From a virus, in IMG/VR virus record IMGVR_UViG_3300028925_003154, positions 1 through 35,646 of that record: a stretch of 35,646 bases of DNA; one strand, 5' to 3'. The notes beneath the pieces are model-generated. The model saw only the letters and a list, made by a program, of their open reading frames with translations, was not told where the DNA came from and did not search any database. Of the stretch, positions 8,092 through 16,120 are shown piece by piece. Both the position numbers and the translations under genes were made by a program. Every line of letters begins with the position of its first letter. Position 1 is the stretch's first letter.

Positions 8092-9327
8092 ATGGCTGAA
8101 CGCCCTCAAATGACAACAGCATTAAACGGAGGGTATGCAAATCAATTTGCAAATATGCTTAAACAACCTGTAAAGCAATCATGGTTGCCAACAAGGGCAA
8201 TTCACGGTGGTCTTGGTCTTTTAGACGCTTACAACCAATGGGAAGCTCCAGATCCTACCACGTTAGATGGTGCGCTTGAATACGGTTCTATGCCAGCTAA
8301 AGCTGTTGTTGGATTAGGCAAAGGGATGGCAGACGCATTAAAAGGAGCAATGGACAACCCGCAAGATACTGAAAAAGTATTCGACCTTGCTTCAATGGTT
8401 GCAGGGGGCGGTTTTGGTGCTTCTAAGATTCTTGGTGACGTTCCCGCTGGTTCTATTGGCATGTTTGCAGGGCGTATGGCTAAAACCGCAGATCAAAATA
8501 AATTGAAACAAGCTGAAAAAATGATTGCTGACGGGAAAAACCGTGATGAAGTCTGGAAAGAAACTGGTTGGTATAAAGATGTAGACGGGCAAATGAAATT
8601 TGAAATTGACGATAGTAAAGTTGATTTCGATAACGAATCTTACAAAAGATTTAGAAGAATGAGGGAAGGGTCTGAAGTGCCTCTTTCTACTACGTTCCCC
8701 CATAAAGAAATTGCTAAAGCATACCCAACTGGAGCGAGATTCCCAACTGGAGTAGGAGATCCGTGGGAAGGTATTGGGTTTGATGATGCTGTATTAATAA
8801 GAGGGGTAAGCCAAGAAGGTGGCGGCTCTGCTTCCCCAGGTGGATTTGATTATGTTAATTTAAACACAGGATACGAAGGGCCAAAATTAGACCGTCCAGG
8901 TATGAGAAGCACCATGCTTCACGAAATTCAACATTTAGTTCAAGGCAAAGAAGGGTTTGGGATTGGTGGAAATTTGGACAAACGATTCGTCCCTGCTATG
9001 CCTAAATCAGTTAAAAACAAATTAGCTAAATTAGAAAAAAAATATAAATCGTTAGAAGGTGGTTCCCCCGAACGCATTAAAGTAGTTAATGAACATAGAG
9101 CACTTAATGATCAATACACGTTATTTGGTAATTACCAAAGATTAGCTGGCGAAGCGGAAGCGCGAAACGTGCAAACCCGAAAAGATATGACACCTTCACA
9201 ACGAAAAAAAACAACGCCTTGGTCTACTTTAGACGTTCCAGAAGACGAATTAATTGTCAGGGGCGAAAATAAACGCTTTGGTAAATCAATGGTTAACGCT
9301 CTACAAGGCAAAGACAGGAACCCGTAA
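8092..9327 (+). CDS. Polyvalent protein with zincin metallopeptidase-like domain
   Basis: 411 residues; SD GGAG 8 bases before the ATG. Three parts can be seen. Residues 30-130 are an Ala/Gly-rich module shared with the protein at 11470-12996 (DAYNQW near 45, SMPAKAVVGLG at 66-76, DLASMVAGGG at 98-107). Residues 140-285 resemble the large-polyvalent-protein associated domains described by Iyer and co-workers: AEKMIADGKNRDEVWKETGW (141-160), FEIDDS (170-175), then HEIQH at 277-281, a zincin Zn2+-binding motif, and GEAEARNVQTR (353-363), which could supply the third ligand. The tail (397-411) again matches the other protein (SMVNAL). It lies among virion genes, so it is probably packaged and ejected to act on host proteins; the target is unknown. 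Confidence 0.72.
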   Translation: MAERPQMTTALNGGYANQFANMLKQPVKQSWLPTRAIHGGLGLLDAYNQWEAPDPTTLDGALEYGSMPAKAVVGLGKGMADALKGAMDNPQDTEKVFDLASMVAGGGFGASKILGDVPAGSIGMFAGRMAKTADQNKLKQAEKMIADGKNRDEVWKETGWYKDVDGQMKFEIDDSKVDFDNESYKRFRRMREGSEVPLSTTFPHKEIAKAYPTGARFPTGVGDPWEGIGFDDAVLIRGVSQEGGGSASPGGFDYVNLNTGYEGPKLDRPGMRSTMLHEIQHLVQGKEGFGIGGNLDKRFVPAMPKSVKNKLAKLEKKYKSLEGGSPERIKVVNEHRALNDQYTLFGNYQRLAGEAEARNVQTRKDMTPSQRKKTTPWSTLDVPEDELIVRGENKRFGKSMVNALQGKDRNP

Positions 9328-10871
9328 TGCTCCAGCCACTAGCAGATAACTCAAGAAAGTCACCAGTATCAAATTCGTCAAGCACCCCTGCTCCTGTCAG
9401 GGGATGGAACGCTAAAGATTCGCTTGCTGACATGGAAGAAGATTGGGCTATCACGCTGGAAAATATGTTTCCTAATTTGACAGATGTTGAGCTAAGAGGT
9501 GGCTATACCTCACATTCAACGGGCAACGGATCGGGTGCGGTTGAAACTTTAGTTGAATATTCTGGCCCATCAACGAAGAAGCTATTAGCTTGCGCTGGCG
9601 GTGTAATATATGACGCATCTGCAACTGGTGGATCAACGTCTATTGCTACGGGCAAATCAAATAACCGTTGGCAGACTGTTATGTTTGGGACGGCTGGCGG
9701 TAATTTTCTTTACATGGTCAACGGTGAAGATGCGCCTATTTATTACAACGGATCTGCATTTACTACACCAACATTAAGCGGTGTAACTGCGGCAAGTATA
9801 GTTGATGTAATTGCTCACCAACGTAGATTATTCTTTGCTTTTAACGATAGCTTAATTGTTGGTTATTTAGCTGTAAATGGTATTGCGGGTTCTGTTTCAA
9901 CTTTTGATCTTGGCGGGTTATGCAAGAAAGGCGGCAAGATCCAAGCCCTTGCAAGCTGGACAAGAGATGGTGGCTCTGGCCCTGATGACATATTTGTTGC
10001 CATTACTTCTGAAGGCGAAGTTATATTGTATTCGGGCAATGACCCTGGGACTGCGGCCTCTTGGCTTTTGGTTGGTGCATCGTTCAGCATTGGCAAGCCC
10101 ATCGGTCGCAGATGCGTCGAGGTTGTCGGTACTGAAGTTATGGTTACAACTCAGGACGGTGCGATTCCGTTATCGACTATGTTGCCTATCGATAGAGTTG
10201 GCGCGGCTGGTAAAGCGTTGTCTGACAACATACAAAACGCTTTTATTGCTTCAGCTAGAAGCTACGGAACCGTGTTTGGCTGGCAATCAATTCATTACCC
10301 ACAGGGATCTTACGCGTTGTTTAATGTGCCAATTAGTTCCGCTGTATCTCAACAATACGTTGTGAACACACAGACAGGATCATGGTGCAAGTTTACAGGG
10401 CAAGATGCGGCTTGCTGGTCGTTGTTTAACGGCAATCTATACTTTGGTGCTACAACAGGCGGTGTGGTCTACAAGGCCGACACAGGCACATCTGACAACG
10501 GTGCAAATATAGAATTTACCATTAAGCCAGCGTTTAATTATTTTGGTCGCAGAGGCGTGAATAAATTATATAATCTTTGCAGACCACATTTTACATCAAA
10601 TGGCGCACCAGGCGTTGCAATTGATTTGAACATTGATTTCTCTGACGTTACGCCAACAAGTATACCATCAGCAACGTCATTGAATGCTGCGTTGTGGGAT
10701 ACGTCTAAATGGGATCAAGCTAATTGGGCAAACGAGATAGATATTGCCGATTGGTTGACGGTTTACGGGATTGGTGATTGTGCAACACCAACAATTCGTG
10801 GTGCGGAAAATGCTTTATCTATTAAGTTTTCTGCATACGATATGATTTGGCAAGTTGGAAACGCATTATAA
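9327..10871 (+). CDS. Tail nozzle / stabilisation protein (P22 gp10- or T7 gp12-like role)
   Basis: 514 residues, almost all beta by appearance. The N-terminus has VRGWNAKDSLADMEEDWA (24-41) then LENMFPNLTDVELRGGY, and repeated propeller-like blades such as LLACAGGVIYDAS, FLYMVNGEDAPIYYNG, LFFAFNDSL and LYFGATTGGVVYKAD. This pattern belongs to a widespread podovirus tail protein that closes the tail tube below the adaptor. Near residues 454-468 lies WDTSKWDQANW, shared with the 134-residue protein at 2647-3051. It is coupled to both neighbours by one-base TAATG overlaps, so it is translated together with the flanking polyvalent genes. Confidence 0.65.
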   Translation: MLQPLADNSRKSPVSNSSSTPAPVRGWNAKDSLADMEEDWAITLENMFPNLTDVELRGGYTSHSTGNGSGAVETLVEYSGPSTKKLLACAGGVIYDASATGGSTSIATGKSNNRWQTVMFGTAGGNFLYMVNGEDAPIYYNGSAFTTPTLSGVTAASIVDVIAHQRRLFFAFNDSLIVGYLAVNGIAGSVSTFDLGGLCKKGGKIQALASWTRDGGSGPDDIFVAITSEGEVILYSGNDPGTAASWLLVGASFSIGKPIGRRCVEVVGTEVMVTTQDGAIPLSTMLPIDRVGAAGKALSDNIQNAFIASARSYGTVFGWQSIHYPQGSYALFNVPISSAVSQQYVVNTQTGSWCKFTGQDAACWSLFNGNLYFGATTGGVVYKADTGTSDNGANIEFTIKPAFNYFGRRGVNKLYNLCRPHFTSNGAPGVAIDLNIDFSDVTPTSIPSATSLNAALWDTSKWDQANWANEIDIADWLTVYGIGDCATPTIRGAENALSIKFSAYDMIWQVGNAL

Positions 10872-11470
10872 TGCCTACTATGCAAGAGACATTAAAAAAG
10901 AATATTGTGCCTATTAAAGAAACTATGCAGTCTAAAGCATATAAAAAATATCCAATATTACAAAAGTATGGAATAGAAATTGGACATGGTAAGCCGTCAA
11001 GTTTAACGGATCAGAGGAAAATAGAATTTTATCACCCTACTGAAGATAGAAATCCAAGACCTGGTAAGCCTTTTGTTGAGATAATAAGCGAAGATTTAAA
11101 AAATCCAATAGACACGGCATATACTGATGCTTTGCATTATTTGCATGAAGTTGACCCGAAAATGAAAGAACACAGGGAATGGTTAAGAAATAACAGGTCA
11201 CCACAACAGATAATAAATTCAAAAAATCGTTACGAATCCTATACAAATCCTGTTTCAGAACATTATAATTCTAATAACCCTGAAACACGATCTTATGAAG
11301 ATTGGTTTGAAATTAGTGATTTAGACCAATTATTAGGCGGCTACACCTCTGGCGCTTGGCCTAAAGAGGGTTATACACCAGAACAGATTGAACGACTTGA
11401 TAGCATGGTAAATTATTCTAAAAATAATGAAATGACAAAAACTTTAATGCCAAAAAGAAAGTTTTTTTAA
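10871..11470 (+). CDS. Phage protein of polyvalent cluster, unknown
   Basis: 199 residues from ATG 10871, which overlaps the previous stop in a TAATG junction; an upstream in-frame TTG at 10847 would give 8 more residues but lies inside the previous gene. Conserved-looking features are a HYLHEVDPKMKEHREWL stretch (about 84-100), RSYEDWFEISDLDQLLGGY (about 137-155) and EGYTPEQIERLD near the end. I recall similar DALHYLxEVDP...SFEQW...YTPEQ patterns beside polyvalent proteins of alphaproteobacterial phages, but no activity is known. Very polar, no membrane segment. Ends one base into the next gene. Confidence 0.65.
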   Translation: MPTMQETLKKNIVPIKETMQSKAYKKYPILQKYGIEIGHGKPSSLTDQRKIEFYHPTEDRNPRPGKPFVEIISEDLKNPIDTAYTDALHYLHEVDPKMKEHREWLRNNRSPQQIINSKNRYESYTNPVSEHYNSNNPETRSYEDWFEISDLDQLLGGYTSGAWPKEGYTPEQIERLDSMVNYSKNNEMTKTLMPKRKFF

Positions 11471-12996
11471 TGGTTAACATGCGGCAAGCGTTAGGCGTTG
11501 ATGATTTTAACCAAATGTCCAATTATACAGGGCAATTGCAGAATCAACGTCGAGCTGTTGGTCAGAAGCAATATGGATTAGGCGGCAAAGTATTAAACAT
11601 GGCAGCGGCACTTGGCGATGCATACAATCAATATCAACCGCCAGAAACTGCATTAGGCATGATGGCGTTGCCAGCTAAAGCTGTTTATGGTTTGGGCAAT
11701 ATGATCGTTCAAGATGTGGGCGATAAAACCAAAAGCATTATGGGAACTGATAGAAGCAACCCAGCCGCAATGGATCAAGCTGCAACGGATGCGCTTGGTT
11801 TGGCGGCTGATACAATGGCGGGCGGTGGTGTTGTTAGCAGAATGACAGATATGCCAAAGGGGGCTATATTGGGCGCAAACGTATTCCAAGGTGGCCCACA
11901 CAAATACGGGCCAGAGGGCGCGGCTGAAAGCCTCAAGCACATGAGCAAGGGCGAAGGCGTACAGGCTTATGGGTATGGGCGTTATGATGCTGAAAGCAAA
12001 GACGTAGCACAGGATTATAAAAACACTCTTGGGAATAAAGTAAAACAAGAAGTTGTAACGCCAGAAGGCCGAAAAGATGCTATAGATTTTGCAGTTGAAA
12101 CACTAACAAAAGGCATTTCAGGTGACAAATTAAAAAGCGCAGAACAAACAATCCGCGCTATTTATGGCAGTATGAATGTGACCCAAATAAAAGATGCTAT
12201 GACTAAAAGCGTTATTCCAACAGCGCGAGGGCAAAGAGGGCTTGAAAAAGACAAATGGGCCGATTTTTCTTTTGACGAAACGACAGAAGCATACCTCTAC
12301 AAACACGATCTACCCGACGACGACATAGCGCGGTATCTGGATTATGATGCGCCTTTGAGTGAGCAGCCTGAGAGTGTGCGGAAGGCTTTGGGGTACGGTA
12401 ACGGAAATATTAAAAAAACAGAAGTTGATGAAGTTATAACTTTTAGTGATGGTGTCAATTCTGTAACCGTACCAAAAAAACCTAGTGGGACAAATTTAAA
12501 TTATTTTCCCATGAAAGGAAGTGGGCCGTTGTCAAATATGCAACCATTGACTCGTTCCGCAATTAGCCATGAGCAAGCTGAAAAAGTAGCAAGACAGTGG
12601 TTAGAAGGAACAACAACTACAGGAGATCAGCTTTTACATAAAACAGGTAAAAATCAAGCCGCCTCAGAAGCCCTAGCCAAAGCTGGCATCCCAGGTCTGA
12701 AATACTTTGACGGGATGAGTCGCCCAGCTAGTTCTACAAAATCTCTGATAGAGGCGGCTGGTTCGCAAGAGGCGGCGTTAGCTAACGCTAGGAAGCGGTT
12801 CGACAGTGCGGATGCTGATTGGGGGCCAATGGCTGATGACCACAAAAAAAGGTGGGCCGATGCTATAAGAGAATTAGAAAAACCACAAACCCGTAACTTT
12901 GTCACATGGGATCAAGACGTATTAAACCGCATGAAGTTGTTAGAGCGGAATGGTGAATCAATGGTTGATGCTTTAAGTGGAGTAAATAACAAATGA
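11470..12996 (+). CDS. Polyvalent protein with ADP-ribosyltransferase-like domain
   Basis: 508 residues. Residues 45-140 repeat the N-terminal module of the protein at 8092-9327 (GDAYNQY at 49-55, LPAKAVYGLG at 67-76, AADTMAGGG at 112-120). The module runs into VFQGGPHKYG (138-147) and GEGVQAYGYGRYDAES (161-176), which match the pattern HGSPH...GEGxQAYGxGLYFAE of an ART-like domain common in phage polyvalent proteins. The C-terminal part has AGIPGLKYFDG near 407-417 and NFVTWDQDVLNRMKLLERNG (476-495), the usual end of that domain. The catalytic Glu cannot be assigned and Phe of YFA is Asp here, so activity is uncertain. It ends with SMVDAL (497-502), the tail shared with the other polyvalent protein. 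Likely a packaged effector. Confidence 0.68.
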   Translation: MVNMRQALGVDDFNQMSNYTGQLQNQRRAVGQKQYGLGGKVLNMAAALGDAYNQYQPPETALGMMALPAKAVYGLGNMIVQDVGDKTKSIMGTDRSNPAAMDQAATDALGLAADTMAGGGVVSRMTDMPKGAILGANVFQGGPHKYGPEGAAESLKHMSKGEGVQAYGYGRYDAESKDVAQDYKNTLGNKVKQEVVTPEGRKDAIDFAVETLTKGISGDKLKSAEQTIRAIYGSMNVTQIKDAMTKSVIPTARGQRGLEKDKWADFSFDETTEAYLYKHDLPDDDIARYLDYDAPLSEQPESVRKALGYGNGNIKKTEVDEVITFSDGVNSVTVPKKPSGTNLNYFPMKGSGPLSNMQPLTRSAISHEQAEKVARQWLEGTTTTGDQLLHKTGKNQAASEALAKAGIPGLKYFDGMSRPASSTKSLIEAAGSQEAALANARKRFDSADADWGPMADDHKKRWADAIRELEKPQTRNFVTWDQDVLNRMKLLERNGESMVDALSGVNNK

Positions 12997-13475
12997 TTGA
13001 AGCTATTATAATTGGAATAGCAACAGGCATATGGCGATATTACGATGGCTCAGACAAACGATGGAAAAGCAGCAATCTTTATGCGTTGGCCTTGGTTGTT
13101 GCGTCTTGCCTGGTTGCTTATGGGCCTTGGATACTTGACCCTGTGCGGTTGGGGGTTGTTTCAGTTGCTGGTTTGGTTGTGGCTCGATTGATGACGGCAG
13201 GGATGCCAGGCTTTACAAATTACTGGAAAAACCCACACGGGCGCGGCATGGTTTTAAGTTACGCAATGCCCACGGCTGTTTTTGCTTTAGCATATAGTTT
13301 CTTTGTTGCTGACCCTTTTTGGTTAATTCCGTTTGGTGTCTCTGGGACTATTTTAACTTTGACATACGTTGAATTATCTAAACTTGAAGAAAAGCGTAAA
13401 TTACCGTTTTTCCATGCTGAGAAATGGGGACGTTTGTCATATGGGTTTATTATGGCTGGCCTGTGTCTGATCTAG
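12993..13475 (+). CDS. Multi-pass membrane protein, unknown
   Basis: 160 residues; ATG overlaps the preceding stop as ATGA. Hydrophobic stretches at about 28-48, 53-72, 86-106, 107-126 and 148-160 suggest four or five transmembrane helices. No family recognised. It sits between the ART-like polyvalent gene and a GNAT gene, well away from the lysis genes, so it is not an obvious holin; superinfection exclusion or an inner-membrane partner for ejected proteins are possible but unproven. Confidence 0.65.
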   Translation: MIEAIIIGIATGIWRYYDGSDKRWKSSNLYALALVVASCLVAYGPWILDPVRLGVVSVAGLVVARLMTAGMPGFTNYWKNPHGRGMVLSYAMPTAVFALAYSFFVADPFWLIPFGVSGTILTLTYVELSKLEEKRKLPFFHAEKWGRLSYGFIMAGLCLI

Positions 13476-13898
13476 ATGACGCAACTTATCTTTGATCGTG
13501 ACGAAGAACTAGCAACTTGGGCCGAAACTCAATACCCAGATTGCGCTCCATTAGCGAGACCATTAACATCGATTGGCATTGCATCCAGTGAAGGTGAAAT
13601 TATAGGGGTTGCGATTTATCACAATTTTCGTCATAGTGACGTTGAAGTAACCTTTATTACTGCGACCCAGCGATGGGCCACGCTTGGCAATGTTAGAGCA
13701 TTATTGCACTATCCATTTATCCAACTGGGCGTAAAAAGAATGACAGCAATTACTAGCAAATCAAACAAGAAGGCAAGAAAGCTCCTTAGTGGGCTTGGTT
13801 TTTTGTTGGAAGGCACACACCCATACGCTGCAAAAGGTAAAACTGCTTGCACTTATGGGTTATATTCAGACAACGCAAAGAGGTGGCTAAATGGGTAA
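13476..13898 (+). CDS. GNAT-family N-acetyltransferase
   Basis: 140 residues beginning immediately after the preceding stop. The fold shows as the beta strand IGVAIYHNF near 43-51, VTFITATQRW (57-66), and the C-terminal KKARKLLSGLGFLLEGTHPY (98-117), which is the acetyl-CoA/acceptor end of GCN5-type transferases (the GFxLEG pattern). These enzymes move an acetyl group from acetyl-CoA to an amine. Phages commonly carry such a gene near structural genes; the substrate could be a virion or host protein. The C-terminus overlaps the next gene by 8 bases. Confidence 0.75.
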   Translation: MTQLIFDRDEELATWAETQYPDCAPLARPLTSIGIASSEGEIIGVAIYHNFRHSDVEVTFITATQRWATLGNVRALLHYPFIQLGVKRMTAITSKSNKKARKLLSGLGFLLEGTHPYAAKGKTACTYGLYSDNAKRWLNG

Positions 13899-14781
13899 AT
13901 CTTCCCCCCGCGCACCAGCGGCTCCTGATCCATACGCAACAGCGGCAGCGCAAGGTGCTATGAACAAAGAAACAGCGGAAACACAGGCCCGTTTAAACCG
14001 TGTTGACGAATATACGCCTTATGGTTCTTCTGTGTACACCAAAACAGACGGTGGAGACGGTTCATCTGATTACACGAGAACCACAACTTTAGACCCTGCC
14101 CAGCAAGCTATTGTTGATCAACAAACTGGAATATCGGGTCAACTTAACGAATTAGCTGGAGATCAAATTACAAGAGTTGAAGGCAGCTTGTCAGATCCAT
14201 ATTCGTATGAAGGTATGCCTGACGCACCTGTTGCTGATGCAGCGGCTAGACAACAAACTATTGACGCGATGTATAACCAATATGAATCACGCCTTAACCC
14301 ACAATTCTCAGATGCTCAAACGGCTTTAGAAACACAACTTGCAAATCAAGGCATTGGCGTTGGTTCAGACGCATATACAAAGGCAATGGAGAGCCAAGGC
14401 CGCACAAGAAATGATGCGTTTCAGTCAGCAATGAATAATGCTGTTACAGGCGGTGGTGCAGAACAATCTAGGCTATTTGGTCTGCAAGGCAACGCAAGAG
14501 AACGTGCGATACAAGAATATGAGCGTATCAGAAACGCACCATTAAACGAAGTTTCTGCATTAATGTCAGGCACACAAATTAACAACCCAACATTCTCAGC
14601 TATCCCTCAAACTGGTGTTGCAAACACAGACTTCATTGGCGCACAAAATTCGTCTAATGCAATGCTAAACAACCAATATGCTCAACAGATGGGCGCAAAT
14701 AATGCTATGACAGGCGGGTTGTTTGGTTTGGCTGGCGCTGGTGCAGGGGCATATGGAACATACGCTGGATTAAAAAGGTAG
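13891..14781 (+). CDS. Internal virion / DNA ejection protein (putative, first of three)
   Basis: 296 residues, Ala/Gln/Asn-rich. Visible patterns are TTLDPAQQAIVDQQ (84-97), YNQYESRLNPQFSDAQTALE (128-147), QLANQGIGVGSDAYTKAME (149-167) and RNDAFQSAMNNAV, matching a widespread podovirus protein encoded just upstream of ejection proteins. The C-terminus ends in a Gly/Ala-rich hydrophobic segment (GGLFGLAGAGAGAYGTYAG), which could insert in a membrane. Overlaps the GNAT gene by 8 bases; SD AGAGG. Specific function unknown. Confidence 0.65.
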   Translation: MGKSSPRAPAAPDPYATAAAQGAMNKETAETQARLNRVDEYTPYGSSVYTKTDGGDGSSDYTRTTTLDPAQQAIVDQQTGISGQLNELAGDQITRVEGSLSDPYSYEGMPDAPVADAAARQQTIDAMYNQYESRLNPQFSDAQTALETQLANQGIGVGSDAYTKAMESQGRTRNDAFQSAMNNAVTGGGAEQSRLFGLQGNARERAIQEYERIRNAPLNEVSALMSGTQINNPTFSAIPQTGVANTDFIGAQNSSNAMLNNQYAQQMGANNAMTGGLFGLAGAGAGAYGTYAGLKR

Positions 14782-14788
14782 GAAGATA

Positions 14789-16120
14789 ATGGCAACAAAG
14801 AACGTACCATTTTATCCAACATCTCAACCGCTTCTTGGCGGGAAAATACAGCGTGAATACGCACCAGCTAGAGATATGGCTCAAAGCCTTATGCAAACGG
14901 GTGGCAGCATGGCTCCTGTGCAATCTTGGCAAGAAGGAATGGCAAGGGCATTGCAAGGCGGCATTGGCGGCTATTTAAATTATGCCACGATGAAAGCTCA
15001 AGGGGAACGTGAACAAGCAAAAGGCGATGCAATGGCACAGGCGCTTGCTGGCGGTGTTCAGCAAGTATTGCCATCTAATGAAGATGTTACTTTTGGCAGC
15101 GAACAATCAAATATGCTGAATGACCAAACCGCTGGAATGTTTAATGAATCAGACATGGCATCTCCTGACCAACAAGCATTTGACCTTGAACGTGTAGGCG
15201 GTGGTATCCAAGGCGTGATTGATGCTGGTTTAGCAACAGGCAATAAAGATATTCAACCGTTCTTGCAAAATGCTCAATTAATGCAAATGAATCAAACCGC
15301 AGCGGCAGAGCAAGCGGCATTGGCTAGAACGCAAAAAATGGAAGATTTTAGAAAACAATTAGAAATTAAAAAAGAATTGGGAATAACAGACGGCTCAGAA
15401 CCTTCAAGTATGCGTGAATGGAATAGATTCCAAAAAATGACTCCAATAGAACAAAGTCAATATTTGGCTATGAAACGAGCTAGTCCTTGGTTAAACACTG
15501 GAGAATCGTTTGTAAAACCTGACCCACTAGACAGAAATGCACCTTCACAAGTTATTTCAATTAAACCAAAAGAATCAGAAACACCTGTATTTAAAGCAGC
15601 AGTAAAAAAGGCAGAGGGCCAAGAAGCAAGAGCTTTAAAATTGCAAACAATGTTTCCAAAAGCAAGAGGCGCACTTCAAACTCTGGAAAGCAAATCAGGT
15701 CTTGTTGCTGATACGATTGATAAGGCTTTGGGCTATATTGAGGCTGGTTTTGCAACAGGGATTGCTTCTAATTTGTCTTATCTTCCTTGGGAAACGGATG
15801 CTGCTAAATTAAAAAATGATCTTCTGACAATTAAAGCTAATATTGGTTTTGATAGATTGCAAGAAATGCGAGACAATTCTCTATCTGGTGGCGCACTTGG
15901 TGCAATAAACAAATCAGAAATGGATTTATTACAAGCAGTAAATGGTGCGTTAGACCCAACGCAAGGATCACAACTTGTAGAAAATTTAAAGAAAATTAAA
16001 CGCATATATCCAGCATTGCTTGCAAAAACTAGGTTGGCATATGAAACTGATTTTAATTCAATCCTTAACCCTGCATCTGCACAAAGTGCTACTCCACCAC
16101 CCCCACAAGGGTTTAATTAA
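14789..16120 (+). CDS. Internal virion / DNA ejection protein (putative, second)
   Basis: 443 residues with SD AGGAAG. N-terminal Ala/Gln-rich helical region with GGSMAPVQSWQEGMARALQG near 38-57, then a charged coiled coil around 170-195, and a conserved C-terminal helical domain where LLTIKANIGFDRLQEMRDNS (348-367) and GALGAINKSEMDLLQAVNG (370-388) are diagnostic in my experience for podovirus ejection-type proteins. Ends in a Pro-rich tail. Stands between two other internal proteins; likely packaged in the head and delivered with DNA. Confidence 0.65.
   Translation: MATKNVPFYPTSQPLLGGKIQREYAPARDMAQSLMQTGGSMAPVQSWQEGMARALQGGIGGYLNYATMKAQGEREQAKGDAMAQALAGGVQQVLPSNEDVTFGSEQSNMLNDQTAGMFNESDMASPDQQAFDLERVGGGIQGVIDAGLATGNKDIQPFLQNAQLMQMNQTAAAEQAALARTQKMEDFRKQLEIKKELGITDGSEPSSMREWNRFQKMTPIEQSQYLAMKRASPWLNTGESFVKPDPLDRNAPSQVISIKPKESETPVFKAAVKKAEGQEARALKLQTMFPKARGALQTLESKSGLVADTIDKALGYIEAGFATGIASNLSYLPWETDAAKLKNDLLTIKANIGFDRLQEMRDNSLSGGALGAINKSEMDLLQAVNGALDPTQGSQLVENLKKIKRIYPALLAKTRLAYETDFNSILNPASAQSATPPPPQGFN

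Noticed and set aside
9877-10365. 162-residue + frame inside the nozzle-like gene
   Set aside because: Leu/Arg-rich, no family pattern, fully nested in a gene with clear coding character.
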